From assembly GCA_965229695.1 (NCBI GenBank), contig OZ245921.1, positions 806,001-870,000 on the forward strand: a stretch of DNA of 64,000 bases. The letters are read 5' to 3'. The translations under genes and the position numbers were made by a program. Below the pieces are notes generated by a model. That model searched no databases, had not been told where the DNA came from, and was given only the letters and a program-made list of their open reading frames with translations. This document shows positions 7,591-15,822 of the stretch, one piece after another; the stretch's first letter is position 1; each line of letters begins with the position of its first letter. Origin of the DNA: JANSYL01 sp965229695. Lineage in GTDB: Bacteria > Pseudomonadota > Alphaproteobacteria > Rhodobacterales > Rhodobacteraceae.

Positions 7591-9624
7591 TCAATCGCCG
7601 CCCAAAAGCCGTCGCAGCTGGTTCTCGGCCTCTTCCCGCAGCCGGTCCTCCAGCGCCTGGCCGGCATCATCCACGGTATCGCCCGCCTCCAGTTCGGTGC
7701 CCAAAAGCTCATTGGCCCGCTGCCGCGCCTCTTCCTCCAGCCGGTCAGCCTCCTCCGCCAACCGCGCCCGCGCCTCCTCCTCCAACCGAGCCGCCTCCGC
7801 CGCCAACTCCTGCTCGGCCAAATAGGCCAGGTCAGGGCGGATCGATGGGCTCGCCCAAGGCCCTGAAATCAATACAGGAACTTGGATGCCAGCCTGTCCC
7901 TGATCGTCGCGCAGAACGCCTGGGATCACCCGATAATCCAGCGTCTGCGCGCCGATATCGACCTGCCCCGCGCCTGTCACCGTGCCCCAGGGCGCGTCCA
8001 GAAGCAGGTCGTCATTTTGCAAAACCCCATCGGTAATCACAAAATTCGCGGTGATGCTGTCATAAACCGTCCGCGCGCCCTCGCCCTGAAACGACGTGTC
8101 CAAATTGCGCACCATCCCGGCAATGTCCAAGCCCAGGATCGCGCCCGCGCCAAAGGCCAAATCCCCTTGTCCATCAAGGGATTGCATGAGCGTCGCCATA
8201 TCATTGCCCACCGCCAAAACCTGCAGGCTCATGCTGCCGGAGCCTTCCAAACGCTCATACCCGGCCGCCGCCTGCAAGAGAGGCGACAGTTGCACGCCGG
8301 CCAGGATCACATCGGTGCGCGCCGACAAGCCACCGCGACCGTTAACCACCACCTGCCCCGCCAGCGTGCCACCATAAACCCCAACCCGCTCGATATCCAA
8401 AACCGCACGGCCATTGTCATTGGTCAGCCGCGCTTCGATCGGGGACAGCGCGGTATCGGTCACCGTGACGCTGCCGAGGCGAAGCGCGATCTCGGCATCG
8501 GCGAGAAACAGGGCCGAGACGTCAATCGGATCGCGCGACCAACCGGAACTGGCGGCAGCACCGCCCGTGCCAGCACCTTGGCCGCTCTCGCCCGCGCTAG
8601 CCACGGGAAGGGTCAGAGACTCGGAACTCACCGTGCCACGGATCAAGGGCCGTTCGGCGCCTTGCGTTATGTCTAAGGCGAGGGCGATCCTGTTGGAATC
8701 CAAAGTTAAATCGCCGTCACGCAGGTGTAGACTGCCAGCCTCGGTCAAGGTGATGGCGCCGTCGAACGTGATTTGCTCACGGCCCACGCCAACAGGCAGA
8801 TCGGGGGCGCTTTGCCCCACCAGACCCAACAAGGGGCCAAGATCATTGGCGTCGATTTGAACCTGACCTTCCAACGCCGGGGCAAGGCTTGCGCGGCCAT
8901 CAAACGCCGCCGTGCCGCCCTCCCACGTCAGCCCAACGGTGAGCGCCTGCACCCCGCCCGCAAGCAGAGCATTGCGGTCATCGACTTGGGCATCCAGGGC
9001 GATGTCGGCCCCGTTCACACTGGCCGAGGCCGTGATGCTAGCCGCGCCCGAGGCGGGAAAGGCTAACGCGGCATCCAACCCAGCGATATCGAAGCGCTGA
9101 TCAGCAATGTGATCGACATAAAGAATGCGGGCGTCGGTCAAGCTGGCCTGATCCAAGGCGAAATGCGGTGTCGTGCCGTCCGCCGTGCCGTCAGTGTCAG
9201 ACGTGGCGACCGTATCTGCGCCGCCATTGGCAGCATCTCCGGCGTCAAAAGACCAGGAGACGCGCCCGTCGCTGGCGCGAACCAAGATCACCTGGGGGCT
9301 GTCGAGCGTGATTTCCTCGACCTCGATCTGGCCAGAGAAAACGGCGCCCCAAGGGACGCGGACGGATAAGGCATCGGCGGCGATAAGCGGGCCATCATCG
9401 ACCCACTCGGGATTGCCGATTTCAAACTCCTCAGCGCGAATTCCTAAATTGGGCCAGAGGGTTGGGCGTATCTGCCCATCGAACCGCACAGTGCGACCGG
9501 TGGCCTGCCCAATGCGCTCGGCCGCGATGGCGGCAATCCGTTCGGTTGGAATGGCAAACAGCGCGCCGACCGCCAATATCGCCACCACCCCCAAAGCCAA
9601 CACGGCCCGAACCACCCATCTCAT
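7591..9624 (-). CDS. AsmA-family envelope protein
   Basis: The 677-residue product begins at ATG 9624 with MRWVVRAVLALGVVAILAVG, a single N-terminal membrane anchor. An upstream extension in frame to 9981 overlaps rimO and is rejected. The rest fits the AsmA family: an N-terminal domain rich in NLGIRAEEFEIGNPEW-type repeats, long amphipathic beta strands, and a C-terminal AsmA_2-like region (GSGSMSLQVLAVG, GQGDLAFGAGAILGLDI). AsmA-like proteins are bridge-type lipid transport or envelope-homeostasis proteins in the periplasm. The last 80 residues are Glu/Arg/Ala-rich and probably coiled coil. It is divergent from rimO across 223 bp. Exact cargo is unknown. Confidence 0.85.
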   Translation of the reverse strand: MRWVVRAVLALGVVAILAVGALFAIPTERIAAIAAERIGQATGRTVRFDGQIRPTLWPNLGIRAEEFEIGNPEWVDDGPLIAADALSVRVPWGAVFSGQIEVEEITLDSPQVILVRASDGRVSWSFDAGDAANGGADTVATSDTDGTADGTTPHFALDQASLTDARILYVDHIADQRFDIAGLDAALAFPASGAASITASASVNGADIALDAQVDDRNALLAGGVQALTVGLTWEGGTAAFDGRASLAPALEGQVQIDANDLGPLLGLVGQSAPDLPVGVGREQITFDGAITLTEAGSLHLRDGDLTLDSNRIALALDITQGAERPLIRGTVSSESLTLPVASAGESGQGAGTGGAAASSGWSRDPIDVSALFLADAEIALRLGSVTVTDTALSPIEARLTNDNGRAVLDIERVGVYGGTLAGQVVVNGRGGLSARTDVILAGVQLSPLLQAAAGYERLEGSGSMSLQVLAVGNDMATLMQSLDGQGDLAFGAGAILGLDIAGMVRNLDTSFQGEGARTVYDSITANFVITDGVLQNDDLLLDAPWGTVTGAGQVDIGAQTLDYRVIPGVLRDDQGQAGIQVPVLISGPWASPSIRPDLAYLAEQELAAEAARLEEEARARLAEEADRLEEEARQRANELLGTELEAGDTVDDAGQALEDRLREEAENQLRRLLGGD

Positions 9625-9721
9625 GTGCTGCGTCTCCGCCCTTTTTTTGCGATTGAAGCACAGTCGTTTGCGCCTTGCACGCCCGATTGCAGCGGGCGGG
9701 CGGAAACCCGCGCCCCGATCT

Positions 9722-9800
9722 TGGAGGGGTGCGGAACGATTGGGGCGCTGCCCCCGCGCCGTTCGGCGCTCCCCCGCCATATTTTGGGGATAAAGATAGG
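9722..9800 (+). repeat. Intergenic GC-hairpin/T-run repeat, copy 2
   Basis: In the asmA-rimO divergent spacer, TTGGGGCGCTGCCCCCGCG is followed by a CGCCG...CGGCG stem, a C-rich run and ATATTTTGGGGATAAAGAT. This matches copy 3 near 31830 in order and orientation. It ends about 45 nt before rimO, so the rimO promoter or leader overlaps it. Confidence 0.55.
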
Positions 9801-9847
9801 GCGGGCAGGTCTTTTCCCCGCGCCCGATCCAAGATAGGGGCGATGGC

Positions 9848-11215
9848 ATGAGCCAGAACCCACCCGACCTGCGCCCCGATCTGGCGCGCGCAACGATCCC
9901 GAGCGAGGATCGCCCCGGCCAACCGCAGATCGGAATGGTTTCGCTTGGGTGTCCAAAGGCGCTGGTGGATAGTGAGCGCATCCTAACCCGTTTGCGGGCG
10001 GAAGGGTATGGGATCAGCCCTGATTATAGTGGCGCCGATGCGGTGATCGTGAACACCTGCGGGTTTTTGGATTCCGCCAAGGCCGAGAGCTTGGAGGCCA
10101 TTGGCGAGGCGCTGGCCGAAAACGGACGCGTGATCGTCACCGGGTGTTTGGGGGCGGAGCCGGACTATATCACCGGCGCCCATCCGAAGGTTTTGGCGGT
10201 GACCGGGCCACATCAATATGAGCAGGTTCTGGATGCGGTGCACGCGGCTGTGCCACCTGCACCCGACCCGTTTATTGATCTGATGCCTGCCGCGGGGGTG
10301 AAGCTGACGCCCCGGCATTACGCCTATCTAAAAATCGCGGAAGGCTGCGATCATAAGTGCAAGTTTTGCATCATTCCCGATATGCGCGGGCGGCTGCAAT
10401 CGCGCCCAGCTGATGCCGTGATCCGCGAGGCGGAGAAGCTTGTCGCCTCGGGCGTGAAAGAGATTTTAGTGATCAGCCAGGACACCTCGGCCTATGGCAC
10501 GGATTGGAAAGGGCGAGAGGATAAATTTCCGATTCTCGATCTATCCCGACGGTTATCCACATTGGGTGCCTGGATTCGTTTGCATTATGTCTATCCCTAC
10601 CCGCATGTGCGTGAGCTGATCCCATTGATGGCTGATGCGTCGAACGGGCTCTTGCCCTATCTGGATATCCCGTTTCAGCACGCCCATCCCGAGGTGCTGA
10701 AACGCATGGCGCGCCCAGCGGCGGCCTCGCGCACCTTGGAGGAGATCGCAGCTTGGCGCGCGGCCTGCCCGGACATCACCCTACGCTCCACCTTTATCGT
10801 GGGCTATCCGGGCGAGACCGAAGCCGAGTTTCAAACGCTCTTGGATTGGATGGACGAGGCGCAGCTCGACCGGGTTGGGTGCTTCAAATACGAAAATGTC
10901 GATGGTGCGCGTTCGAACGCTTTGCCCGATCATGTGCCAGAAGAGGTGAAAGAGGAGCGCTGGCAGCGTTTCATGGAAAAGGCGCAAGCAATCTCGGAAG
11001 CGAAACTGGCCGCCAAGGTGGGGCAGCGCATGACCGTTTTGGTCGATGGCGTCGATGCCGAAGGCGCGACCTGCCGCACGACAGCTGACGCGCCCGAGAT
11101 TGACGGCAACCTCTACATCGACGCTGGCTTTGAAGACCTTTCCCCCGGCGATTTGGTCGAGGTGACGGTTGATGAGGCCGGAGACTACGACCTGTGGGGC
11201 GCGCGGATTGCCTAG
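9848..11215 (+). CDS. rimO: Ribosomal protein S12 methylthiotransferase
   Basis: RimO adds a methylthio group to the conserved Asp of ribosomal protein S12 using two iron-sulfur clusters and S-adenosylmethionine. The 455-residue protein has the full layout. The N-terminal UPF0004 domain has cysteines in SLGCPKALVDSE, NTCGFLDSAK and VTGCLGAE. The radical-SAM core has the CxxxCxxC cluster in CDHKCKFCIIPDMRG (about residues 167-182). A C-terminal TRAM domain ends the protein. SLGCPKALVDSE and IPDMRGRLQSR favour RimO over MiaB. Its stop codon overlaps the stop of the convergent gene by 4 nt (CTAG). Confidence 0.95.
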   Translation: MSQNPPDLRPDLARATIPSEDRPGQPQIGMVSLGCPKALVDSERILTRLRAEGYGISPDYSGADAVIVNTCGFLDSAKAESLEAIGEALAENGRVIVTGCLGAEPDYITGAHPKVLAVTGPHQYEQVLDAVHAAVPPAPDPFIDLMPAAGVKLTPRHYAYLKIAEGCDHKCKFCIIPDMRGRLQSRPADAVIREAEKLVASGVKEILVISQDTSAYGTDWKGREDKFPILDLSRRLSTLGAWIRLHYVYPYPHVRELIPLMADASNGLLPYLDIPFQHAHPEVLKRMARPAAASRTLEEIAAWRAACPDITLRSTFIVGYPGETEAEFQTLLDWMDEAQLDRVGCFKYENVDGARSNALPDHVPEEVKEERWQRFMEKAQAISEAKLAAKVGQRMTVLVDGVDAEGATCRTTADAPEIDGNLYIDAGFEDLSPGDLVEVTVDEAGDYDLWGARIA

Positions 11216-11568
11216 CGCGGCGTGCGGCTCATTAGTTCAAGGCCCGCGCCATCGGCCCAGGTGCCGTGCAACTCACCATCGGGCATAACAACATAGACCG
11301 CCGGATGCGCGCTGCCCCATTCGACGGTAAAGACCTCTCCCTTCAAGGTGCCCTGACCCGAGTAACTGCTGCCGACTGACCAGTTCACGGTGTAGCTGTC
11401 TCCGCCAAGTGCCACGATATTTGCCGTGCCGTCATAGGCGCTGCCATCGGCGTTGCGGCCATAGACAAAATAGCTGCCTGAGATATCAGCCAAGGCACCG
11501 AGGGTGGAGCCAAACAGGGCAATGGCGGCCAATCCGCCGGCTACGATCTGTCGATATGCAAAACTCAT
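11212..11568 (-). CDS. Small secreted protein of unknown function
   Basis: I do not recognise a named family. From ATG 11568 the product has 118 residues. It starts with a clear Sec signal (MSFAYRQIVAGGLAAIALFG, probable cleavage after LGALA). The mature part is about 90 residues with many Gly, Ser, Tyr and Trp and alternating strands: SGSYFVYGRNADGSAYDG, then a VNWSVGSSYSGQG segment. It reads like a small periplasmic beta-sandwich or barrel domain. The longer in-frame reading to 11781 overlaps cutA and has no good ribosome site. The 3' end overlaps rimO by 4 nt. Confidence 0.65.
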   Translation of the reverse strand: MSFAYRQIVAGGLAAIALFGSTLGALADISGSYFVYGRNADGSAYDGTANIVALGGDSYTVNWSVGSSYSGQGTLKGEVFTVEWGSAHPAVYVVMPDGELHGTWADGAGLELMSRTPR

Positions 11569-11690
11569 CACCAATCTCCATAAGACTATATTAGCCCTAT
11601 CCTGCACCCAGCGGCCCCGTCTGTCACCGGAGGAGTTCCGCCATTTGGCCAGCGGCTTGAGCTTCGCCCGGCGTCGGGTAGACTGCCCCG

Positions 11691-11996
11691 ATGATCCATG
11701 TGACGACAACCTGCCCCGATCAGGCCAGCGCCGAACGGCTGGCAAAATCCGCCCTGACCGAACAAGTGACCGCCTGCGCAAATATCGTGCCGGGTGTGAA
11801 AAGCCTGTATCGCTGGCAAGGAGAGATTGCCGAAGACGGTGAGGTTTTGGTGATTTTCAAAACCTCAGAAGCGGCGCGGGCGGCTTTGGTCGCTTTTCTA
11901 GAGGCTGAACACCCCTACGAGGTGCCGGTGATCACTTGGGAAGCGCTGCAAACCACCCAGGATGCCGCGGATTGGTTGGGCCGCGAAACACGTTAG
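11691..11996 (+). CDS. cutA: CutA1 divalent-cation tolerance protein
   Basis: A 101-residue CutA1 homologue, a small trimeric ferredoxin-like protein linked to copper and divalent-cation tolerance in E. coli; its biochemical role remains unclear. The family pattern is clear: HVTTTCPDQASAERLAKSAL at the start, the ACANIVPGVKSLYRWQGEI core, and EHPYEVPVITWEA near the end. The length is standard. It is divergent from the small secreted protein (122 bp between starts) and its TAG overlaps the stop of the convergent DUF6455 gene in a shared TTAG. Confidence 0.93.
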   Translation: MIHVTTTCPDQASAERLAKSALTEQVTACANIVPGVKSLYRWQGEIAEDGEVLVIFKTSEAARAALVAFLEAEHPYEVPVITWEALQTTQDAADWLGRETR

Positions 11997-12277
11997 TCGG
12001 TGGTTTGCCCAGCAATGATACGTTCGAAGGTCGCTGAATTCGGGCAGGCCTGAGGTACATCGCTGGCCCCCGGGTTCTGCTGATCCATCCAGGCTTCGCA
12101 CCCGACCACCCATTCGCAACCGCGGCAGCGGGTGACCAAGTCGGACCAATCCGTGTGGCTGATTTCACCGGCCTCAAGCGCGGCTTGCAGATCGGCGCCG
12201 GTGCATTTGGCCATGCGTTTGGCCAGCCAATAGTGGCGGGTTTCATCCCCCAATGGGTGCGGGAGCGGCTTGGTCAT
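11993..12277 (-). CDS. DUF6455-family cysteine-motif protein, copy A
   Basis: From ATG 12277 the product has 94 residues; a TTG 15 nt upstream is an alternative start. It matches the short alphaproteobacterial DUF6455 type: an N-terminal helical region with HYWLAKRMAKCTGADLQAAL, then Cys-x2-Cys-x5-Cys in CRGCEWVVGC, and a final Cys 17 residues later. Four conserved cysteines suggest metal or iron-sulfur binding, but this is inference. Function is unknown. It sits next to a diverged paralogue (12306-12557) on the same strand, 28 bp apart, so the pair is probably one operon. Confidence 0.75.
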   Translation of the reverse strand: MTKPLPHPLGDETRHYWLAKRMAKCTGADLQAALEAGEISHTDWSDLVTRCRGCEWVVGCEAWMDQQNPGASDVPQACPNSATFERIIAGQTTD

Positions 12278-12305
12278 AGCAGTGTCTTTCAATGCACGGG
12301 GCGGA

Positions 12306-12557
12306 TCAGGGGCGCAGATCGGTCAAAAGATCGGCGTTGCGGCAATAGCTTGGCGCGGCGTCGGCGCTGGGATTGGCCTCGAGCCATTTGGCGCAGCCTT
12401 CGGGGTCGGTGCAGCCGGTGCAGGCCAGGACCATATCGCCACGATCTTCAGGTGCCAGTGTGCCGCGCAGTTCCGCCTCGTCCAAATCGACGCCCAAAAC
12501 CCCCGCCATGCGGGTCATCAAGCGCTCGTGCTTTTTCACGGTCTTGTCGTTTTGCAT
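12306..12557 (-). CDS. DUF6455-family cysteine-motif protein, copy B
   Basis: An 83-residue paralogue of the downstream gene, transcribed first of the pair. It shares the layout: a helical N-terminus (ERLMTRMAGVLGVDLDEAEL), then CTGCTDPEGC (Cys-x2-Cys-x5-Cys), and a fourth Cys 16 residues later in SYCRNADLL. Outside the cysteines the two copies are quite different, so the duplication is old or they came separately. The ATG is preceded on the minus strand by a GAGGTAAGGGG-like purine stretch. No function is known. Confidence 0.75.
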   Translation of the reverse strand: MQNDKTVKKHERLMTRMAGVLGVDLDEAELRGTLAPEDRGDMVLACTGCTDPEGCAKWLEANPSADAAPSYCRNADLLTDLRP

Positions 12558-12665
12558 CCCCTTACCTCCAAGCCGGATCGCCCCGTTTGGGGCAAGAACC
12601 TTTGGCAGAAAGGGTACGAGGGCCTGATGAACCCGCTTTGACGCAGATCAAGCAGGGGGCGCGGA

Positions 12666-13379
12666 TCAGGTGGAACCGCCCCGCAACTCGGCCACGGCGC
12701 GGCGGACGGTGGCTATTCTGGCAGCATTAGGCGGATGGGTGCTTAAAAAAGCATCGCTCGGATTGGGCAACCGCCGAAAGAAGGCCGATCCGGTGATGGG
12801 ATCGAATCCCGCGCGATAGGCGATTGTCGCGCCAATGGCATCCGCTTCTAACTCGGCGCTTTGGGAAAATCGGCGAGAGGCCACGAGGGAGCCGATGCGC
12901 GCCGCCTCGCCCACCTCGGCTTCGCTGGCCCCTTGCGACCGGGCGGCGGAGCCGAACAGTTCCGCCCCCGCCGCCGCCTGGGCACTTTGCTGCGCCAGGT
13001 GCTGCGCGATATGGTGTCCGGCTTCATGGCCCATAACAAAGGCCAGTTCATCCTGATTGCGGGCGGCTGCGATCATGCCGATGGTAAAGATGATCACCGG
13101 CTGCCCGCGGCGGTTGAGGGTTTGGAAGGCGTTCACACCAGAGCTCGGGTCACGATCCACCCAAATCTGGAAATCGCAACTTTGCCGCCGGGTTTCTTGG
13201 CGACAAATGGATTCGGCCACGGGTTCGACCCGTTCGACCACCTCAACGAAATTCGAAACCGCCACCCGCGCGCGTTCGGACGGATCGCTGGGCAGGGGTT
13301 GGGCAGGATTGGGCCGGTCGGTTGTTGGCACACAAGCCGCAGCCGAAAGCACAAGGATCAGCAAAAGGATAAGGCGCAT
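12666..13379 (-). CDS. M48-family metalloprotease lipoprotein
   Basis: A 237-residue zinc protease. The N-terminus MRLILLLILVLSAAAC ends in a lipobox Cys16, so the protein should be a lipoprotein in the periplasm. The zinc site HEAGHHIAQH (about residues 118-127) and the downstream third ligand in SAELEADAIGATIAY fit the M48 (Oma1/BepA/LoiP) type. Relatives degrade misfolded envelope proteins or help outer-membrane assembly; the substrate here is unknown. The protein lacks TPR repeats, so it resembles LoiP (YggG) more than BepA in size. It is divergent from the DCC-family gene, 116 bp between starts. Confidence 0.88.
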   Translation of the reverse strand: MRLILLLILVLSAAACVPTTDRPNPAQPLPSDPSERARVAVSNFVEVVERVEPVAESICRQETRRQSCDFQIWVDRDPSSGVNAFQTLNRRGQPVIIFTIGMIAAARNQDELAFVMGHEAGHHIAQHLAQQSAQAAAGAELFGSAARSQGASEAEVGEAARIGSLVASRRFSQSAELEADAIGATIAYRAGFDPITGSAFFRRLPNPSDAFLSTHPPNAARIATVRRAVAELRGGST

Positions 13380-13495
13380 GATGGCTCCGGTCGCTGCGGT
13401 CTGTCGGATAGGCTAACGGCTTTGTGGTTCGCGTCCAGTCACATCCCTGCAAACTGGCCGGTTGATGCCCATCATCTGCCATCTAAGTTAAGCGC

Positions 13496-13888
13496 ATGAC
13501 CGTCACCCGTGTTTTATACAATGACCGCTGCCCGATCTGTCGGGCCGAGATCGCCCATTACCGCAAGCGGGTGGAGGCGACCGGAGCGCCATTGCGGTTT
13601 GAGGATCTGAACAGCATCGACTTGAGCGGTTGGAGCTTAACGCCGGATCAGGCCAAGCGGCGGATGCACGCCGCGCTGCCCGATGGCCAGATCGTCAGCG
13701 GCATTCCTGCCTTTGCCGCCATCTGGCGCGCGCTACCGCGTATGGGGTGGCTGGCGTGGCTGGTCGAACGCCCTTTGATCCGCCCGGTGGCGGATATCCT
13801 CTATAATCGAGTGGTTGCCCCGTGGCTTTACGCCAAACAGATCAAACGCGAAAAGCGCGCCCTTGCGAGTGATCAGGCCGGGCCCTAG
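13496..13888 (+). CDS. DCC-family (DUF393) thiol-disulfide protein
   Basis: A 130-residue member of the DCC1-like family. The opening VLYNDRCPICRAEIAHYRKR has the hallmark Cys-x2-Cys after a short strand, as in thioredoxin-fold proteins. RFEDLNSIDL and the C-terminal helices ending in LYAKQIKREKR also fit. Members are thought to be thiol-disulfide oxidoreductases, but few have known roles. It starts 116 bp from the divergent M48 lipoprotein and 9 bp before a small unknown gene, with which it may be co-transcribed. Confidence 0.82.
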   Translation: MTVTRVLYNDRCPICRAEIAHYRKRVEATGAPLRFEDLNSIDLSGWSLTPDQAKRRMHAALPDGQIVSGIPAFAAIWRALPRMGWLAWLVERPLIRPVADILYNRVVAPWLYAKQIKREKRALASDQAGP

Positions 13889-13897
13889 GCTCACCCC

Positions 13898-14161
13898 ATG
13901 TTTACGATTGAGCATGAATTTGACGCCACGGTGATCACATTAGTGGATGAGGGCGACACGAGCCCCGCGCCAACCTTGCAAGAAGACGTGGCGATTTCGG
14001 CCTTTGACGAATGTGTGACGGTCACGCAGATGGACCCAAGGACCGAACGGGTGCAAACCATCACGCTTTCCATGGCCCAAATCCGCGATTTGGCCGCGGC
14101 GCTCGACCTGCCCGAAGGCTCCTATCGACTGAGCCGTCCGGGCGAAGATGCAGCGGGTTAA
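13898..14161 (+). CDS. Small acidic protein of unknown function
   Basis: An 87-residue protein I cannot name. It starts 9 bp after the DCC-family gene, so co-transcription is likely. The sequence alternates strand-like stretches (FTIEHEFDATVITLVDEG, VAISAFDECVTVTQM) with a terminal helix (LSMAQIRDLAAALDLPEG). Its stop shares the TTAA at 14158-14161 with the stop of the convergent DksA-like gene. The overlap and the spacing support a real gene, but the function is open. Confidence 0.6.
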   Translation: MFTIEHEFDATVITLVDEGDTSPAPTLQEDVAISAFDECVTVTQMDPRTERVQTITLSMAQIRDLAAALDLPEGSYRLSRPGEDAAG

Positions 14162-14505
14162 GAAGCGCAGGAGAGACAGCGCATCACGCAAGGGTTCGCA
14201 TCCAAGCGGCCAAACCCGATGAACTCTCCGCAATCTTCGCAAAATCCGAAATCTTCGGTCTCGATCCGGTGCAAAGCTGCCGCAATCGCTGTCAGGCGGC
14301 CCGCACGGCGGGCTTCCAGCCCTTGGGCCATGGCCTGGTTTTGCAACGCATCCATGCGGCTGAGCCGCCCAACCATCTGCTGATCCAACGCCACCGGTTT
14401 GCGGTCGGTGCGGGTTGTATCGGATTCCGCCATCAGCCCAGTCTGTTCAGTAAGCAGAACCGGGCGGTAGCGGGCGGCAAGGTCTTGGTCGCTTGGCTCA
14501 TCCAT
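14158..14505 (-). CDS. DksA/TraR-family zinc-finger protein
   Basis: A 115-residue DksA/TraR relative. The C4 zinc finger CEDCGEFIGFGRL ... CVMRCLSC is intact (about residues 89-113), preceded by a coiled region (LDQQMVGRLSRMDALQNQAM). DksA-type proteins insert into the RNA polymerase secondary channel. This one is shorter than DksA proper and resembles the small DksA-like proteins of alphaproteobacteria, so whether it works with ppGpp is unknown. The coiled-coil tip could carry the acidic residues, but I cannot check alignment. It is divergent from the histone deacetylase gene. Confidence 0.82.
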   Translation of the reverse strand: MDEPSDQDLAARYRPVLLTEQTGLMAESDTTRTDRKPVALDQQMVGRLSRMDALQNQAMAQGLEARRAGRLTAIAAALHRIETEDFGFCEDCGEFIGFGRLDANPCVMRCLSCAS

Positions 14506-14575
14506 CTTTCAAAGGCAGCAGATTGATCCGGCCCATGCAAGCATTCTGACCGCGCGCCACAAACGCGGTGCTGGA

Positions 14576-14593
14576 CAGCGCCAAACGGCGCTG
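14576..14593. promoter_or_regulatory. Perfect 7-bp inverted repeat upstream of the deacetylase gene
   Basis: CAGCGCC AAAC GGCGCTG lies 36 nt before the ATG at 14629, in the divergent spacer with the DksA-like gene. It may be an operator or a leader hairpin. No known consensus is matched, so the function is a guess. Confidence 0.35.
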
Positions 14594-14628
14594 ATCATAC
14601 TGACCGCTCAAATCGGGAGTGTTTGGGC

Positions 14629-15735
14629 ATGGCAACGGGATTTTTCTGGGATGAGCGCTGCTTTTGGCATTCCGGCGGCAACTACGCCTTTATGGCCCAG
14701 GTTGGTGGCCTGGTGCAGCCGCCCGCAGGCTCGGGCCTGCCGGAAAACCCCGAAACCAAGCGGCGATTGAAAAACCTGCTGGATGTGACCGGCTTGATGC
14801 GGGAGTTGCACGTGGCCTCTGCCGATCCGGTCGAACTGACCGACCTGCTGCGCATCCATCCGCAATCCTATCTCGACACGTTCAAAGCCGCCTCGGATGC
14901 CGGTGGGGGTGAGCTTGGGCTGCGCACGCCCTTTGGCGCGGGCGGGTATGAGATCGCTTGCCTCTCAGCCGGGCTCGCGAAAACGGCCCTGTTCGCCACG
15001 CTGACTGGGCAGGTCGAGAATGCCTATGCCCTATCACGCCCGCCAGGGCACCATTGCCTGCCGGATTTTCCGAACGGCTTCTGCCTGCTCAACAACATCG
15101 CCATCGCCATCGAAGCGGCGAAAGCCCACGGGCTTTGCGACCGGGTGGCGGTGATTGATTGGGATGTACACCATGGCAATGGGACCGAGGCGATATTCTA
15201 TGACCGTCCGGATGTGCTGACGATCTCGATCCATCAGGAACGGAACTATCCGCAGGATTCGGGCGATTTCGAAGATCGCGGGTCGGATGCGGGGCTGGGA
15301 TACAATCTCAACATCCCGCTGCCACCGGGCGCGGGCCACGCGACTTATATAGAGGCGATGGAACGGCTGGTGATCCCGTCACTCCATGCGTTTGAGCCGG
15401 ACGCCATCATCGTGGCCTGCGGCTTTGATGCCTCGGGCACCGATCCGTTAAGCCGGATGTTGGCGGGATCGGACACGTTCCAAGCCCTGACCGAAATGAC
15501 GATGGAAGCGGCCGCTGCTCTGTGTGATGGGCGACTGACCCTGGTTCACGAGGGTGGGTATTCCGAAGTGCATGTGCCGTTTTGCGGCCATGCCACCATC
15601 GCGGCCTTGGCCCGCAGCCACATCGAGGCCGAAGATCCCCTGCAACCCCGCATCACCCGCCAGCAGCCGGGTGAGCGGTTCCAGCGCTATTGCTCGGTCC
15701 TGATTGCTGAGATGGAAGAGGCGCTGGGCCTTTGA
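14629..15735 (+). CDS. Class II histone deacetylase-like amidohydrolase
   Basis: A 368-residue zinc deacetylase from the ATG at 14629 (GGGAGTGTTTGGGC upstream; a TTG two codons earlier is rejected). The fold is complete: SRPPGHHCLPDFPNGFCLLNN, the zinc and catalytic site in DWDVHHGNGTEAIFYDRPDV, ACGFDASGTDPLSRM, and the final VHEGGYSE with the tyrosine. Bacterial relatives act on acetylpolyamines or acetoin-like substrates (acetylpolyamine amidohydrolase type) rather than histones. The next genes are a CoA-transferase pair 87 bp downstream, which fits a small-molecule catabolic context. Substrate is not determined. Confidence 0.9.
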   Translation: MATGFFWDERCFWHSGGNYAFMAQVGGLVQPPAGSGLPENPETKRRLKNLLDVTGLMRELHVASADPVELTDLLRIHPQSYLDTFKAASDAGGGELGLRTPFGAGGYEIACLSAGLAKTALFATLTGQVENAYALSRPPGHHCLPDFPNGFCLLNNIAIAIEAAKAHGLCDRVAVIDWDVHHGNGTEAIFYDRPDVLTISIHQERNYPQDSGDFEDRGSDAGLGYNLNIPLPPGAGHATYIEAMERLVIPSLHAFEPDAIIVACGFDASGTDPLSRMLAGSDTFQALTEMTMEAAAALCDGRLTLVHEGGYSEVHVPFCGHATIAALARSHIEAEDPLQPRITRQQPGERFQRYCSVLIAEMEEALGL

Positions 15736-15822
15736 GCCGCTGCCGCGGCGCGGCATCCGCGTTGACTCTGCCCTTACGGCGGGTCAGGTTGCCCGCGACT
15801 TTTGAACAGTGGATGGGGTCCT

